A stretch of DNA of 64,000 nt from Streptomyces sp. NBC_00878 (GTDB lineage Bacteria > Actinomycetota > Actinomycetes > Streptomycetales > Streptomycetaceae). The notes under the pieces are model-generated. The model had not been told where the DNA came from. It saw only the letters and a program-made list of their open reading frames with translations, and did no database searches. Every line of letters starts with the position of its first letter. Positions within the stretch are counted from its first letter, which is position 1. The stretch spans positions 1 through 64,000 of the forward strand of contig NZ_JAPEOK010000004.1 in NCBI RefSeq assembly GCF_026341515.1, given 5' to 3'. The translations under genes were made by a program, and so were the position numbers. This document shows positions 33,235 through 40,909 of the stretch, one piece after another.

Positions 33235-33294
33235 GTGGCAAGCGTATCTCCCCTTCCCTCCAAGGGAAGTAATCAGCTGGGGGTGCTCGGATGA
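33235..33294 (+). CDS. 19-residue leader peptide
   Basis: A GTG with GGAAGGA upstream encodes MASVSPLPSKGSNQLGVLG. Its TGA overlaps the ATG of the next gene as ATGA. It is probably a coupling or regulatory leader. Confidence 0.35.
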   Translation: MASVSPLPSKGSNQLGVLG

Positions 33295-33590
33295 CCGAGC
33301 ACAAAGACCCCGCCTACATTTCGTTCACCGACGCCGCAGCCCTGCTCGTAAGGCGCGGCATCGCTGGCAGCATCACGCCACGGGGCCTGCGCTACATGGC
33401 CATCTCAAGGGGTCGTAGGAAGGCCCCCGACGAGCAGCGGTGGCCCTTCGGTGACGGTCCAGGCCAGGAGCCGTATCTGGTCGCGGGCAGGACGCGCATG
33501 ATGCGTACCGCCCGTCTGCTGGAGTACCTCGAGGAGTTCCCGCCCAAGGGGCGCGGTCCCGCACGAGACGCCAACGGCTCCGACAGTTAG
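33291..33590 (+). CDS. small HTH-like DNA-binding protein
   Basis: The 99-residue product starts MTEHKDPAYISFTDAAALLV and reads like an excisionase-type winged helix (FTDAAALLVRRGIAGSITPR, then GLRYMAISRG). The C-terminal helix LEYLEEFPPKG follows. It lies between the GntR gene and the replication-like gene, as small regulators do in actinomycete plasmids and integrative elements. Function is not certain. Confidence 0.55.
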   Translation: MTEHKDPAYISFTDAAALLVRRGIAGSITPRGLRYMAISRGRRKAPDEQRWPFGDGPGQEPYLVAGRTRMMRTARLLEYLEEFPPKGRGPARDANGSDS

Positions 33591-33836
33591 CAGTATCGGT
33601 CGCGTCTCCGACCAGTCGTGTTCGCAGCCACGGCCCGGAAACGCAAGACGGCCCGGCAGAAGAGAGTTCGCAGCTCCCCTCAACGCCAGGCCGCCCAAGC
33701 AGTACCAGCGGGTTGGAGCCCGCTGGCGTTCGAAGTCCCCACGGATAGTTAGGCGAGGCTTCATGCCAAGAGTAGCGGCACTTCGCAACGTGCCAAGTGG
33801 TCGCCCCGATGTGATCACTCACATGGTGGGGGGCCG

Positions 33837-35108
33837 ATGAGGAAGCGCTCCGGCCGGCCGCCACGGTTTGCTGCGGTCCCCAACGAGACGATCGATGACG
33901 CCGTGAATCTGGACTTCATGGCGCTCGCCCTGCTGACGATCCTGATCCGCCATCGCGACGGATGGGACTTGACGCTGGAGAGGATCGGCAAAAAGTACGG
34001 GTACGGGCGTGAGGCGCTGGCGAAGGCCATGGGTCTGCTGATGGTGGCCCAGTACGTCGTAAAGATCCGCATGATGTCCGTACACGGCAATCAGTGGTCG
34101 ACGGAGGTCTACGTCTACGACACGCCTGCCACTGAGGCCGAGGTGGAAGCCCTTCTCGAGGCCGTCGAGAAGGAATCAGAGGTCGTACGAGCGGAAGTCA
34201 TCCAGCCCACGAAGACGGCCCTCGAGCACGCCGCGTCTCGCCGAACAAAGCTGGCGGCCAAGGACACGGGTCGCCAAGGGCCCAGCGTGGCCGTTCCCCG
34301 AGTGCAGGAAAACCCGCACTCGGGCGCGACCTGCGGAAACGACGAGAAACCCCAGGTGGGCCCCGAGTGCCGGGATTCCCGACAGTCGGGGGACCCTGCA
34401 GTCTTTAAGAAGACGGTGGGTGAGAAGACGAAAGAAGATGAAGAACTCGGTGGTGACGGCCGTCAGGCCCCCTCAGGTAGTAGGGGTTCGCGTGGTGGCG
34501 GCTCCGCCGCGTCCGGAAGAACGAATCCCCCTCCCCTGACCCGTGACGACAAGCGCCGGTACGAGCAGGCCGTTGCTGCGCTGCCGCCCGTTCTGGCGAG
34601 CCTCGTGCCGAAGAACGCACCCAGGGATCTGAGGCAGGCCGTTCTGGATGCCCTCGACTCCGACGGGCCGGCCGCTCGTACGCCGGAGCAGCTGGTCGAC
34701 TACCGGCTGATGCCGAAGTGGCGGAAGCACTACGGGTCCCGGGACTCCGCTGGACCGATCCGCAAGCCGGTGGGCGTGCTGAAGGCGATGCTGCGCTGGG
34801 ATGCCGAGTGCGGTGACAAGCGCTGCGACGAGCGGACGAACGTCGACTCTGGGGAGGCGTGCCGGGCTTGCGAGATGCGGGCTGTGGACCGCCGTGCGGA
34901 CCGTGAGAGGGAGCAGCGCTCCTCACGTCCTGCGGGGCCTCCGGTGGACGTTCCTGGGCCGCGTACGGAGCCCGTGCCGGTTTCGCCGGTGGTTCATCAG
35001 CCGACGGTGGTGGTGGATGCGTCGCTGGCCCCCTTGGGGGACACGAAGGCCGGTATGCGACAGCTGCGGGCGGCGATGGTGGAGAAGGCGTTGCGGCCGC
35101 GCGTGTAG
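33837..35108 (+). CDS. plasmid replication-associated wHTH protein
   Basis: The 423-residue product has an N-terminal winged HTH (about 25-95: FMALALLTILIRHRDG, LERIGKKYGYGREALAKAMG) like RepA/DnaD-type initiators. An acidic linker follows, then a central helical domain (about 235-330) and a CGDKRCDERT...CRAC zinc-like set near residues 324-345. It occupies the rep position of the plasmid-like module. I see no relaxase, primase or rolling-circle motif, so initiator activity is an inference. Confidence 0.5.
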   Translation: MRKRSGRPPRFAAVPNETIDDAVNLDFMALALLTILIRHRDGWDLTLERIGKKYGYGREALAKAMGLLMVAQYVVKIRMMSVHGNQWSTEVYVYDTPATEAEVEALLEAVEKESEVVRAEVIQPTKTALEHAASRRTKLAAKDTGRQGPSVAVPRVQENPHSGATCGNDEKPQVGPECRDSRQSGDPAVFKKTVGEKTKEDEELGGDGRQAPSGSRGSRGGGSAASGRTNPPPLTRDDKRRYEQAVAALPPVLASLVPKNAPRDLRQAVLDALDSDGPAARTPEQLVDYRLMPKWRKHYGSRDSAGPIRKPVGVLKAMLRWDAECGDKRCDERTNVDSGEACRACEMRAVDRRADREREQRSSRPAGPPVDVPGPRTEPVPVSPVVHQPTVVVDASLAPLGDTKAGMRQLRAAMVEKALRPRV

Positions 35109-35176
35109 CGGCCCGCTGTCCGGTGTCCCAGTTTCCCGTACCCGGGACACTCAGAACTCGAAGTGTGGAGGGTGGC

Positions 35177-35722
35177 ATGTCGATTCAGCTGGAATTCCCC
35201 GTATCGGACCGCCGACCGACGGACGTCATACGCGACCTGTCCGACTACGGCAAGGCTCGCGCTCCCCAGATGGAACGGCCTCGCGCGTCCGATCAATCCC
35301 TGCGTAATATCGCGGCTGCCCGGCTCCGGGCGACTGCCCTTCCTGGCAGTGAAGAGCGAGCCAAACTGACCTCCGAGCAGATCGTCGACCGCAGGACTTC
35401 GCTGGCGGACGCCCAGATAGCTCTCTCTGCGGCCCGGGGGGTTTCGCTCGACGACATCGATCCGTTCTCCGGCTACAGCACGTCCCGCAGGGCTTACGGC
35501 GCTGTCCGCCACTCGTGGATCTCGCTCATCAAGTTCCACGGGTTCAACGACGGCTATGACCAGCAGCCGCTCGACGAGGCTCTCGCATGGTGGGCGGAGC
35601 GCCGACCGCAGTACCTGGACGGGGATGACTGGCTGGCCGCCGGAATGGCCGCTCACCGCGAGTACTGGCAGGGCGTCGGTCGCGGGTGCGGCGCACCGTA
35701 CTGCGATGGGCACCCCGGCTGA
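35177..35722 (+). CDS. unknown 181-residue protein
   Basis: The ATG at 35177 with GGAGGG just upstream is preferred to one 54 bases earlier. The protein is soluble, with a helical middle (LTSEQIVDRRTSLADAQIAL) and Trp-rich helices in the second half (ALAWWAERRPQYLDGDDW). It ends in GCGAPYCDGHPG. It follows the replication-like gene and is followed by a terminator hairpin. No family is recognised. Confidence 0.6.
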   Translation: MSIQLEFPVSDRRPTDVIRDLSDYGKARAPQMERPRASDQSLRNIAAARLRATALPGSEERAKLTSEQIVDRRTSLADAQIALSAARGVSLDDIDPFSGYSTSRRAYGAVRHSWISLIKFHGFNDGYDQQPLDEALAWWAERRPQYLDGDDWLAAGMAAHREYWQGVGRGCGAPYCDGHPG

Positions 35723-35776
35723 GCTGGCCCGGGCTGGGATGGTCGACAAGGCGCGCAGGCCCCGACGGTGACGTCC

Positions 35777-35802
35777 GGGCCCTCCGGTATCTGGGAGGGC
35801 CC
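35777..35802 (+). terminator. hairpin after the 181-residue gene
   Basis: GGGCCCTCC and GGAGGGCCC pair perfectly over nine bases with an eight-base loop. It ends the plasmid-like rightward transcript or precedes the next short gene as an attenuator. Confidence 0.65.
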
Positions 35803-35817
35803 GGCATCCTGTACCCC

Positions 35818-36063
35818 ATGCCTGAGACGCTGCTGATCGAAGTGCCGGTCCTGTTCCAGTGGGTGCAAGCCCGTTCCGGAGGCTGTGGCTGCGTGTGCGC
35901 TTCCGTGCACCGCGGCTACGGCATCGAGCAGGGCGCGTGCTTCCAGGACGGGGAGCCGGACCTGTGGGTGCACCTGGTGGCCGCCGACGAGGTGTCCGGG
36001 AATCCGGTCCGGGTGTGCGCGAACTGCTACTACGCGATCAAGGCCAAGCTGCAGGACAGGTAG
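35818..36063 (+). CDS. small Cys-rich protein
   Basis: The 81-residue product starts MPETLLIEVPVLFQWVQARS and carries CGCVC near residue 25 and CANC near 70, a likely zinc-binding set. It has no signal peptide. It lies alone between a hairpin and the shared promoter. No family is recognised. Confidence 0.55.
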   Translation: MPETLLIEVPVLFQWVQARSGGCGCVCASVHRGYGIEQGACFQDGEPDLWVHLVAADEVSGNPVRVCANCYYAIKAKLQDR

Positions 36064-36087
36064 TCGAATTCACACCACCCCTCGCTA

Positions 36088-36120
36088 GGCATTGCATTGC
36101 CATGTTCGTACGGGTACGGT
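36088..36120 (+). promoter_or_regulatory. shared palindromic promoter, copy A
   Basis: GGCATTGCATTGCC (36088-36101, one base from a perfect palindrome) covers the -35 TTGCAT (36092-36097). The -10 TACGGT (36115-36120) follows after 17 bases. The arrangement is the same as at 39539 and 58067. Confidence 0.7.
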
Positions 36121-36257
36121 TTGTTTCACCGACCGGGGCAGGACGTCCACGCAAGGCCATACCTGCCCCGGCCGGGCCCAACACCGAACCCCCGAGGAAG
36201 CCCGACCTGCGCAGTCTGGACCGTCCAGACGCAGCGGACTTCCCAACGGGGGATGAG
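36121..36257 (+). promoter_or_regulatory. structured 5' leader of the 53-residue gene
   Basis: The leader holds a hairpin GGGGCAGG/CCTGCCCC (36135-36169) and a second one GTCTGGA/TCCAGAC (36214-36230) before the ATG. A long structured leader on a short transcript suggests post-transcriptional control. Confidence 0.4.
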
Positions 36258-36419
36258 ATGACCGAGAACCATGCGGACAACGGCCAGATACGCACGCAGT
36301 ACCTGAAAGTTGCGGTCCTGGCCGCGTTCTACACGATGATGCGAGCCCTAGGCGGGGACCCCGGAGACGCCACTGTCTACCTGTTATTCGCCAGCTCCAT
36401 CCTCAGGATTCGACTCTGA
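36258..36419 (+). CDS. 53-residue probable membrane protein
   Basis: The ATG at 36258, after GGGGGATGAG, encodes MTENHADNGQIRTQYLKVAV and a hydrophobic helix of about 30 residues (VAVLAAFYTMMRAL, then ATVYLLFASSILRI). It is the only gene between shared promoter copy A and a strong terminator. A larger frame starting earlier lacks a ribosome site. Function is unknown. Confidence 0.5.
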   Translation: MTENHADNGQIRTQYLKVAVLAAFYTMMRALGGDPGDATVYLLFASSILRIRL

Positions 36420-36421
36420 CC

Positions 36422-36454
36422 AGGGCCCGTCCGTCACCCCCGCGGACGGGCCCT
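36422..36454 (+). terminator. perfect 12-bp terminator hairpin
   Basis: AGGGCCCGTCCG (36422-36433) and CGGACGGGCCCT (36443-36454) pair perfectly around a nine-base loop, two bases after the stop of the 53-residue gene. Confidence 0.85.
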
Positions 36455-36529
36455 CCGACTGCCCAGGGGAACCATCCGACCGATCCACGGCACCGTAGAC
36501 GTGACGCCCCGAGGAGGACCACCCCGCCC

Positions 36530-36991
36530 ATGACGACCGAGACCGTGTACCGGCTGCGCTGCGACGGCCCCCACTGCCCCACCACCGTCCTCACCGAGAA
36601 TCTGAAGGACGCGCCTGAGGGATGGCGGGTGGTGAAGTCCACCGACCACATCCCCGTCCCGCCCCCACAGCCCGCCTACCAGCGTGGCCGCCGCACCAAC
36701 ACGTTGTCCTACGCCGAGCAGTGCCGCGGCTCCTTCACCCTCCACCTCTGCCCCGACCACACGACCGTGTTCGACGCGCACCTGCCACGCACCGACGGCC
36801 TCCACGCCCGGGCCGGCCGCGATCCGAACGCGTACGTGTCGTGCTCCTGCGGCATGCCGTACGTCCTCTCCGGCACCGGCTTCCGCCTCGCCGCAGCCGA
36901 CATGAGCGGCCCGGCCGCGTACACGGAGAAGCAGTGGTGGCGGCACCTGCCCACCGAACTCAAGTGGTACGCCGAACGGAAGCCAGCCTGA
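36530..36991 (+). CDS. unknown protein with Cys/His clusters
   Basis: The 153-residue protein starts MTTETVYRLRCDGPHCPTTV and has a C-x4-C near the start and a CSCGMPY motif near 104. A CPDHTTVFDAHLP segment suggests one or two zinc sites. It is coupled to the next gene by TGATG. Similar proteins are found in actinophage accessory regions; the role is unknown. Confidence 0.6.
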   Translation: MTTETVYRLRCDGPHCPTTVLTENLKDAPEGWRVVKSTDHIPVPPPQPAYQRGRRTNTLSYAEQCRGSFTLHLCPDHTTVFDAHLPRTDGLHARAGRDPNAYVSCSCGMPYVLSGTGFRLAAADMSGPAAYTEKQWWRHLPTELKWYAERKPA

Positions 36992-37257
36992 TGGCCCGCC
37001 GTATCCGCGCCCGCGACATCGACGCCGTCCTCGCCTGCAACGGCTACCACCCGTCCGAGTTCCTCGACGGCGACTGGGATCCCGGCTACCGCACCGCCCA
37101 AGAACATCCGCGGCAGGTGAACGTCTTCCACGACGGGCCCGGAGAGCAGGACGGCCTCGAGCAGTACCGGCTGGAACTGCAGGCCGCCGGCTACTGCGTG
37201 ATGCCCGATCAGCAGGTCGGTGGCGGGCGCCGCAGGCTGCACGTGACGAAGCCGTAG
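36991..37257 (+). CDS. unknown 88-residue protein
   Basis: The ATG overlaps the previous stop by one base. The product starts MARRIRARDIDAVLACNGYH and ends GGGRRRLHVTKP; the middle is acidic. No signal peptide or membrane helix is seen. No family is recognised. Confidence 0.55.
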   Translation: MARRIRARDIDAVLACNGYHPSEFLDGDWDPGYRTAQEHPRQVNVFHDGPGEQDGLEQYRLELQAAGYCVMPDQQVGGGRRRLHVTKP

Positions 37258-37279
37258 GGGACGACGAGAGGATGACGCC

Positions 37280-37576
37280 GTGACGGACACGCTTCCCGAG
37301 GGGCATCCGATCCCGTGGGAGGACCTGGTCGCGTACGAGCAGGAGCAAGGCGGCTACTGGCTCTACCCGCCCGGCTGTGACGTGTACGGCAACGGCAAGG
37401 TGTGGGTGTCCGTGCCGCGCCCCGAACAACCGGGTGAGGTGAATCGGTTCGTGAACCAGGTCCAGCACCTGGCGCAGATCGTGGACGCGCGCGCGAAAGA
37501 GACCGGGAACCCCGACATGGCGGCGCTGGCGGAAGAGTTGAAGCGGGTGTGGGCCGGGCGGCCGAGCGCAGCATAG
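37280..37576 (+). CDS. unknown 98-residue protein
   Basis: A GTG at 37280 starts a small acidic protein with a beta-rich first half (GGYWLYPPGCDVYGNGKVWV) and a C-terminal helix pair. It follows the 88-residue gene by 22 bases. No motif is recognised. Confidence 0.55.
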   Translation: MTDTLPEGHPIPWEDLVAYEQEQGGYWLYPPGCDVYGNGKVWVSVPRPEQPGEVNRFVNQVQHLAQIVDARAKETGNPDMAALAEELKRVWAGRPSAA

Positions 37577-37658
37577 GACTGGTTGCTCCGGTTCCCGCCC
37601 GGTCTGTCAGTGGCTGCCGCTACGATCCCGGGCACACGTCTACATCCCGGGGGAATCC

Positions 37659-37967
37659 ATGCGAATCATGCGCCGCAGACCCGTCCTGACCGTCATCGTC
37701 GTCCTGGCCGCGGCCGCGATCGCCGCGACCACCTGGGCATTCCTGCGGCCCACCTACGGCGACACCGTCAGCTCCTGCCAGACAGCGCTCTCCGCGCAGT
37801 TCAAAGCCAGCGGCAAGGGCAAGCCGGAAGCCTGCCAGGGAGTGAAGGAAGACGACTACTCCGCGATCCTCATGAACCAGATCATGGGCGATGAAGGCTG
37901 GCTGGACGAGGACGGGCGCTTCGACAAGAACAAGATGCTCGAGGACACACTGAACGGCGAGCAGTAG
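37659..37967 (+). CDS. small membrane-anchored or exported protein
   Basis: The 102-residue product has a basic N-terminus, then a hydrophobic helix (about 9-28, VLTVIVVLAAAAIAATTWAF). The outside part contains two Cys (SSCQTAL and EACQG) that could form a disulfide. Cleavage is unclear, so it is either a signal anchor or a Sec-exported protein. It could act at the cell surface, for example in exclusion; that is speculative. Confidence 0.6.
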   Translation: MRIMRRRPVLTVIVVLAAAAIAATTWAFLRPTYGDTVSSCQTALSAQFKASGKGKPEACQGVKEDDYSAILMNQIMGDEGWLDEDGRFDKNKMLEDTLNGEQ

Positions 37968-38026
37968 CCTCGGACTCGCTGCAAGACTGGCGGACGCCGA
38001 CACTCCCTTCCCGAAAGGCCTTCCCG

Positions 38027-38641
38027 GTGACCGAGTGGCACACCCAGAAGCTGGTCGTCATCAACGACACCTACGACCGCGACTACGCCTCCAACGGCAG
38101 GTCCCGGTACGGGGCGTATCTCCAGCAGCGGCCCGAGGAGTTCCGTGACTCGTGGACCGAAACGCCTCAGCCGATCGAGAGCCCAGAAGAGTTCGCCATG
38201 GCCGCCTGGCGGGTCGCGACCGCCCCCGTCATGGTCCCCGGCTACGTACAGGTCCGCCCCGACCTGCGCGGCGTCACGCTGCACACCGACGACGAAGACG
38301 GCACCCTGTACGTCGACATCTGCGTTCCGCTCCGCCACACGCACATCGGCGGCGACACGAAGCGGTTCCCGTACCAGTGGCAGGACTGGCAGACCGAGCG
38401 GAGCTACGACGACTCCGTCTACCACGCCCTGCTTGAGCCGGAGTCCAACAAGAAGCCATCCGTCCTGGCCACGGCCACCGTACGGGTCCCGGGGCGCGAC
38501 TGGCCGGCCCTGCCCGCCCCGACCGTGTACGACGGACCGAAGCTGCTGGGCGAAGCGCGTGATGTTGTCACCGCACTGGTTGCGTACATCAACGATGATG
38601 CTGGTCCGATGGTCGCTCGGGTCCTCGGAGAGAAGCCGTGA
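38027..38641 (+). CDS. unknown 204-residue protein
   Basis: A GTG at 38027 starts a soluble mixed alpha/beta protein with Trp-rich segments (RFPYQWQDWQTERSYDDS). It contains no catalytic motif I can name. Its stop overlaps the next GTG start as GTGA. Confidence 0.6.
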   Translation: MTEWHTQKLVVINDTYDRDYASNGRSRYGAYLQQRPEEFRDSWTETPQPIESPEEFAMAAWRVATAPVMVPGYVQVRPDLRGVTLHTDDEDGTLYVDICVPLRHTHIGGDTKRFPYQWQDWQTERSYDDSVYHALLEPESNKKPSVLATATVRVPGRDWPALPAPTVYDGPKLLGEARDVVTALVAYINDDAGPMVARVLGEKP

Positions 38642-39267
38642 ACGGCACCAAGCGGCGAGTGGTGGGGGACGCCCACACCGACTGGAAGTGCGACACGGGC
38701 GCGTCACTCCTCGCGGACGCGATGACGCCCGGACCCGGGAAGCTGGGCACCATGCACGGGGTGATCTACGTATGCCCGCAGCACCGTGCTTCGGCTGAGG
38801 AGCAGATCGGCAGGGCCGGTTACCTGCCGGAGGTCAGGGACGCACCCCCGGGACACAAGTGGGATCCGTGGCCCTGCGGACACGTCACCGCGTACAGCGA
38901 GAAGGCGCTGGTGGGCTTGTCCAGGCCGGGCCAGATGGTCGTGACCCGGAATCCGGACGGAAGTTCCCACCCGGCCTACAACGCGGACTGGCCCGAGCGG
39001 TTGCAGGTCGAATGGGTTGTCGGATGCGTCGCCCTCGACACCGGGCTGCGTATCGACGTGAAGCCCGCCTCCACGATCCGGACCGGCGTCGGATACACGC
39101 CGCCGCCGGATGCCCCGGAGGAGTACTACCTGACGGTCCGGGGCGGGCGCACTCTCACCGGGGGATCCAAGTACACCGCGGAGGGCGTGTACGCCTTCCT
39201 GGACGGGCTGAAGGCTGGCGCCAAGCTGTTCCAGCCTGAAACGACCGCAGGGAACGTTCGGGCGTAG
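38638..39267 (+). CDS. unknown 209-residue protein
   Basis: Starting at a GTG coupled to the gene before, it has MNGTKRRVVGDAHTDWKCDT at the N-terminus and Cys/His pairs (VCPQHR, WPCGHVTAYS) that could bind zinc. The C-terminal part is a small beta domain. It is followed by a terminator. No family is recognised. Confidence 0.6.
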   Translation: MNGTKRRVVGDAHTDWKCDTGASLLADAMTPGPGKLGTMHGVIYVCPQHRASAEEQIGRAGYLPEVRDAPPGHKWDPWPCGHVTAYSEKALVGLSRPGQMVVTRNPDGSSHPAYNADWPERLQVEWVVGCVALDTGLRIDVKPASTIRTGVGYTPPPDAPEEYYLTVRGGRTLTGGSKYTAEGVYAFLDGLKAGAKLFQPETTAGNVRA

Positions 39268-39362
39268 CGCTGCCAGACTGGTGGTGCCCCTTCGGACACG
39301 GGGGCACCCGAGAGCGCCCTCACGACCCGAACCTGTCCGGCGAGGGGAAACGCTGGTCGACT

Positions 39363-39386
39363 GCCCCCAAGCGTCACCTTGGGGGC
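39363..39386 (+). terminator. 9-bp hairpin terminator
   Basis: GCCCCCAAG and CTTGGGGGC pair perfectly around a six-base loop, followed by GTCTTC. It lies about 95 bases after the 209-residue gene and isolates the next promoter. Confidence 0.8.
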
Positions 39387-39538
39387 GTCTTCATGCCCGG
39401 GCACAGTGTGGCGTGTTGGGGTGTTGGTGGCGGGCCGGGCTGGGACCTCCCCCGGCCGGGCCCGCCGTGCACACCCGGGTAACGAGCGGAGCCGGATTGG
39501 GGCACGCCCGACCATGCGGGCCACCCCCATCCGTCACA

Positions 39539-39571
39539 GGCATTGCAATGCCATGCCGTATCGGGTACGGT
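39539..39571 (+). promoter_or_regulatory. shared palindromic promoter, copy B
   Basis: The perfect 14-bp palindrome GGCATTGCAATGCC (39539-39552) covers -35 TTGCAA (39543-39548). -10 TACGGT lies at 39566-39571 after 17 bases. The start of the 221-residue gene follows with a strong ribosome site. Confidence 0.8.
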
Positions 39572-39600
39572 AGAGACATCACCCACCAAGGAGGACCCAC

Positions 39601-40266
39601 ATGAAGGCCATCACCTTCACCGTTCGCAACGTCACCGCAGGCCAGCGGAACGACGCGGGCGAGATGGTCCTCCGCCAGATCGGCGACATCACCCTCACCC
39701 TGGAAGGAATGACCCGCACCGAGATCGCCGAGTGGCAGTGGGCGACCGACGCCCTGAACACCCGCGGCATCGACGAGGAGATGTTCCGCCTCACCGTCAA
39801 CGGCTGGAAGGTCGTCCACGAGACCGCCGGTGTCGTGGGCGTGATGCTGCAGGGCGCCGGCACCCGCGTCCACGTCGAGTGGTACGACGCCGTCAACGGC
39901 GACTTCTTCTCCGCGGCCTGGACACGCAACCTGCGCCACGGTGCCGCGCAGATCGTCAACGCGCGCCAGCACGCCGGCCAGGGCCTCCCGGTGGACTTCG
40001 TCCCGGAGCCGGTCAAGGCACCCGAGACGGTCCCCGCGGTGCACCCGGTGTGGCTGGAGAACGACACCCTCGTCCGCTACCACGGCTCCATCCAGCAGCT
40101 GTCCGGCGGCATCTTCCGCGTCTACGAGTGCGCCGTCATGGACCAGTGCGACCACTGGGACTGCAACGGCTACGCGCTGCTCCCCGTCGGCTCCTGGAAG
40201 CCGTGCGCCGTGCACGTCGGGATCGGCTCGGTCACCGCGCTGGACGCGCAGCCCGTAGCGGCCTGA
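39601..40266 (+). CDS. strongly expressed unknown protein behind promoter B
   Basis: The 221-residue product starts MKAITFTVRNVTAGQRND, with AAGGAGG seven to eight bases upstream. It is soluble with a beta-rich first domain (DITLTLEGMTRTEIAEW), a middle segment WYDAVNGDFFSAAW, and a Cys-containing end (VYECAVMDQCDHWDCNGYAL) that could bind metal. It has its own promoter and terminator. These signals suggest high, separately controlled expression, as for a lysogeny or early takeover gene. No family is recognised. Confidence 0.65.
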   Translation: MKAITFTVRNVTAGQRNDAGEMVLRQIGDITLTLEGMTRTEIAEWQWATDALNTRGIDEEMFRLTVNGWKVVHETAGVVGVMLQGAGTRVHVEWYDAVNGDFFSAAWTRNLRHGAAQIVNARQHAGQGLPVDFVPEPVKAPETVPAVHPVWLENDTLVRYHGSIQQLSGGIFRVYECAVMDQCDHWDCNGYALLPVGSWKPCAVHVGIGSVTALDAQPVAA

Positions 40267-40273
40267 CCACCTC

Positions 40274-40302
40274 GCCCCGGACCGCAGAAAAGCGGCCGGG
40301 GC
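40274..40302 (+). terminator. hairpin after the 221-residue gene
   Basis: GCCCCGGACCGC and GCGGCCGGGGC pair with one bulged base around an A-rich loop, eight bases after the stop; a CCCTTT stretch follows. Confidence 0.75.
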
Positions 40303-40364
40303 AACCCTTTGCCCGAACCGCGACAGGCTGGACCCCAGTACCCGCGCCCCGAGGAGCCGCCCCC

Positions 40365-40643
40365 ATGCCCGACACCACCGAACCGGTCACCAACCAGCAG
40401 CCCGCGCCCGCCGTGTGAGCCCCACCCACCCCCACAACACCTTGCCCCAAGCTCCGCGCCAGCATCACCAAGCTCGGCATCGAGGAGCCCATCCGCCTGT
40501 GCTGGGGCCACGAGAGCTGCGGCACCGCACTGCACGTCGTCGACGGCCACCACCGCGCCGTCCTCGCCCGCGACATGGGCCTCAACCGCGTACCCGTCGC
40601 CGACGCCTGGGACGGCACCGACTGGTTCGCCAACTCGTGGTGA
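40365..40643 (+). pseudogene. ParB-like protein gene with in-frame TGA
   Basis: An ATG after GAGGAG opens MPDTTEPVTNQQPAPAV, then an in-frame TGA (40416-40418). The same frame continues to 40643 with a ParB/sulfiredoxin-like core: LRASITKLGIEEPIRL, then VVDGHHRAVLARDMGL and ending WFANSW. No start codon with a ribosome site precedes the second part. It looks like a decayed gene, or one needing read-through. An intact ParB-like relative lies at 57499-57846. Confidence 0.6.
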
Positions 40644-40707
40644 GCCCACCCCCCCGCCGTCCGGTCTGTCTGACACATCCGGATACCAACCGCCAGGAGA
40701 CACCGCC

Positions 40708-40896
40708 ATGGAGCGCTACATCAACCGCCGGCCCGGTGAACGCCGAGTCCAACCCGAGATCAGCGAGCAGCACATCCGGCCCCTGGCCGCCGACCTTGCG
40801 ACGATCACCGACCCGTCGGCGGCGACAACAGAACTGCTGGCCGTACTGCGCGAGGCTCAGCGCGCGTTCGGGGGCGGTGACGGTGGCCAGGCGTGA
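40708..40896 (+). CDS. 62-residue protein
   Basis: The ATG with AGGAGA upstream starts MERYINRRPGERRVQPEISE. A helical end follows (TTELLAVLREAQRAFGG). It is soluble and of unknown function. It sits between the broken ParB-like gene and the XF1762-like gene. Confidence 0.55.
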   Translation: MERYINRRPGERRVQPEISEQHIRPLAADLATITDPSAATTELLAVLREAQRAFGGGDGGQA

Positions 40897-40909
40897 AGGG
40901 CAGGAGCAA

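Larger units (their letters stand above)
39268..39600 (+). other. intergenic region with terminator and promoter
   Basis: This 333-base gap has no convincing gene. It contains a terminator at 39363-39386, further GC-rich inverted repeats around 39440-39475, shared promoter copy B at 39539-39571 and the ribosome site AAGGAGG before 39601. Confidence 0.7.

Noticed and set aside
33373..33864. Minus-strand frames opposite the small HTH gene
   Set aside because: They have no ribosome site and run against the direction of the plasmid-like module, with shadow-type composition.
40416..40418. Selenocysteine or programmed TGA read-through in the ParB-like gene
   Set aside because: No SECIS-like element or conserved context was seen; simple decay is the simpler reading.
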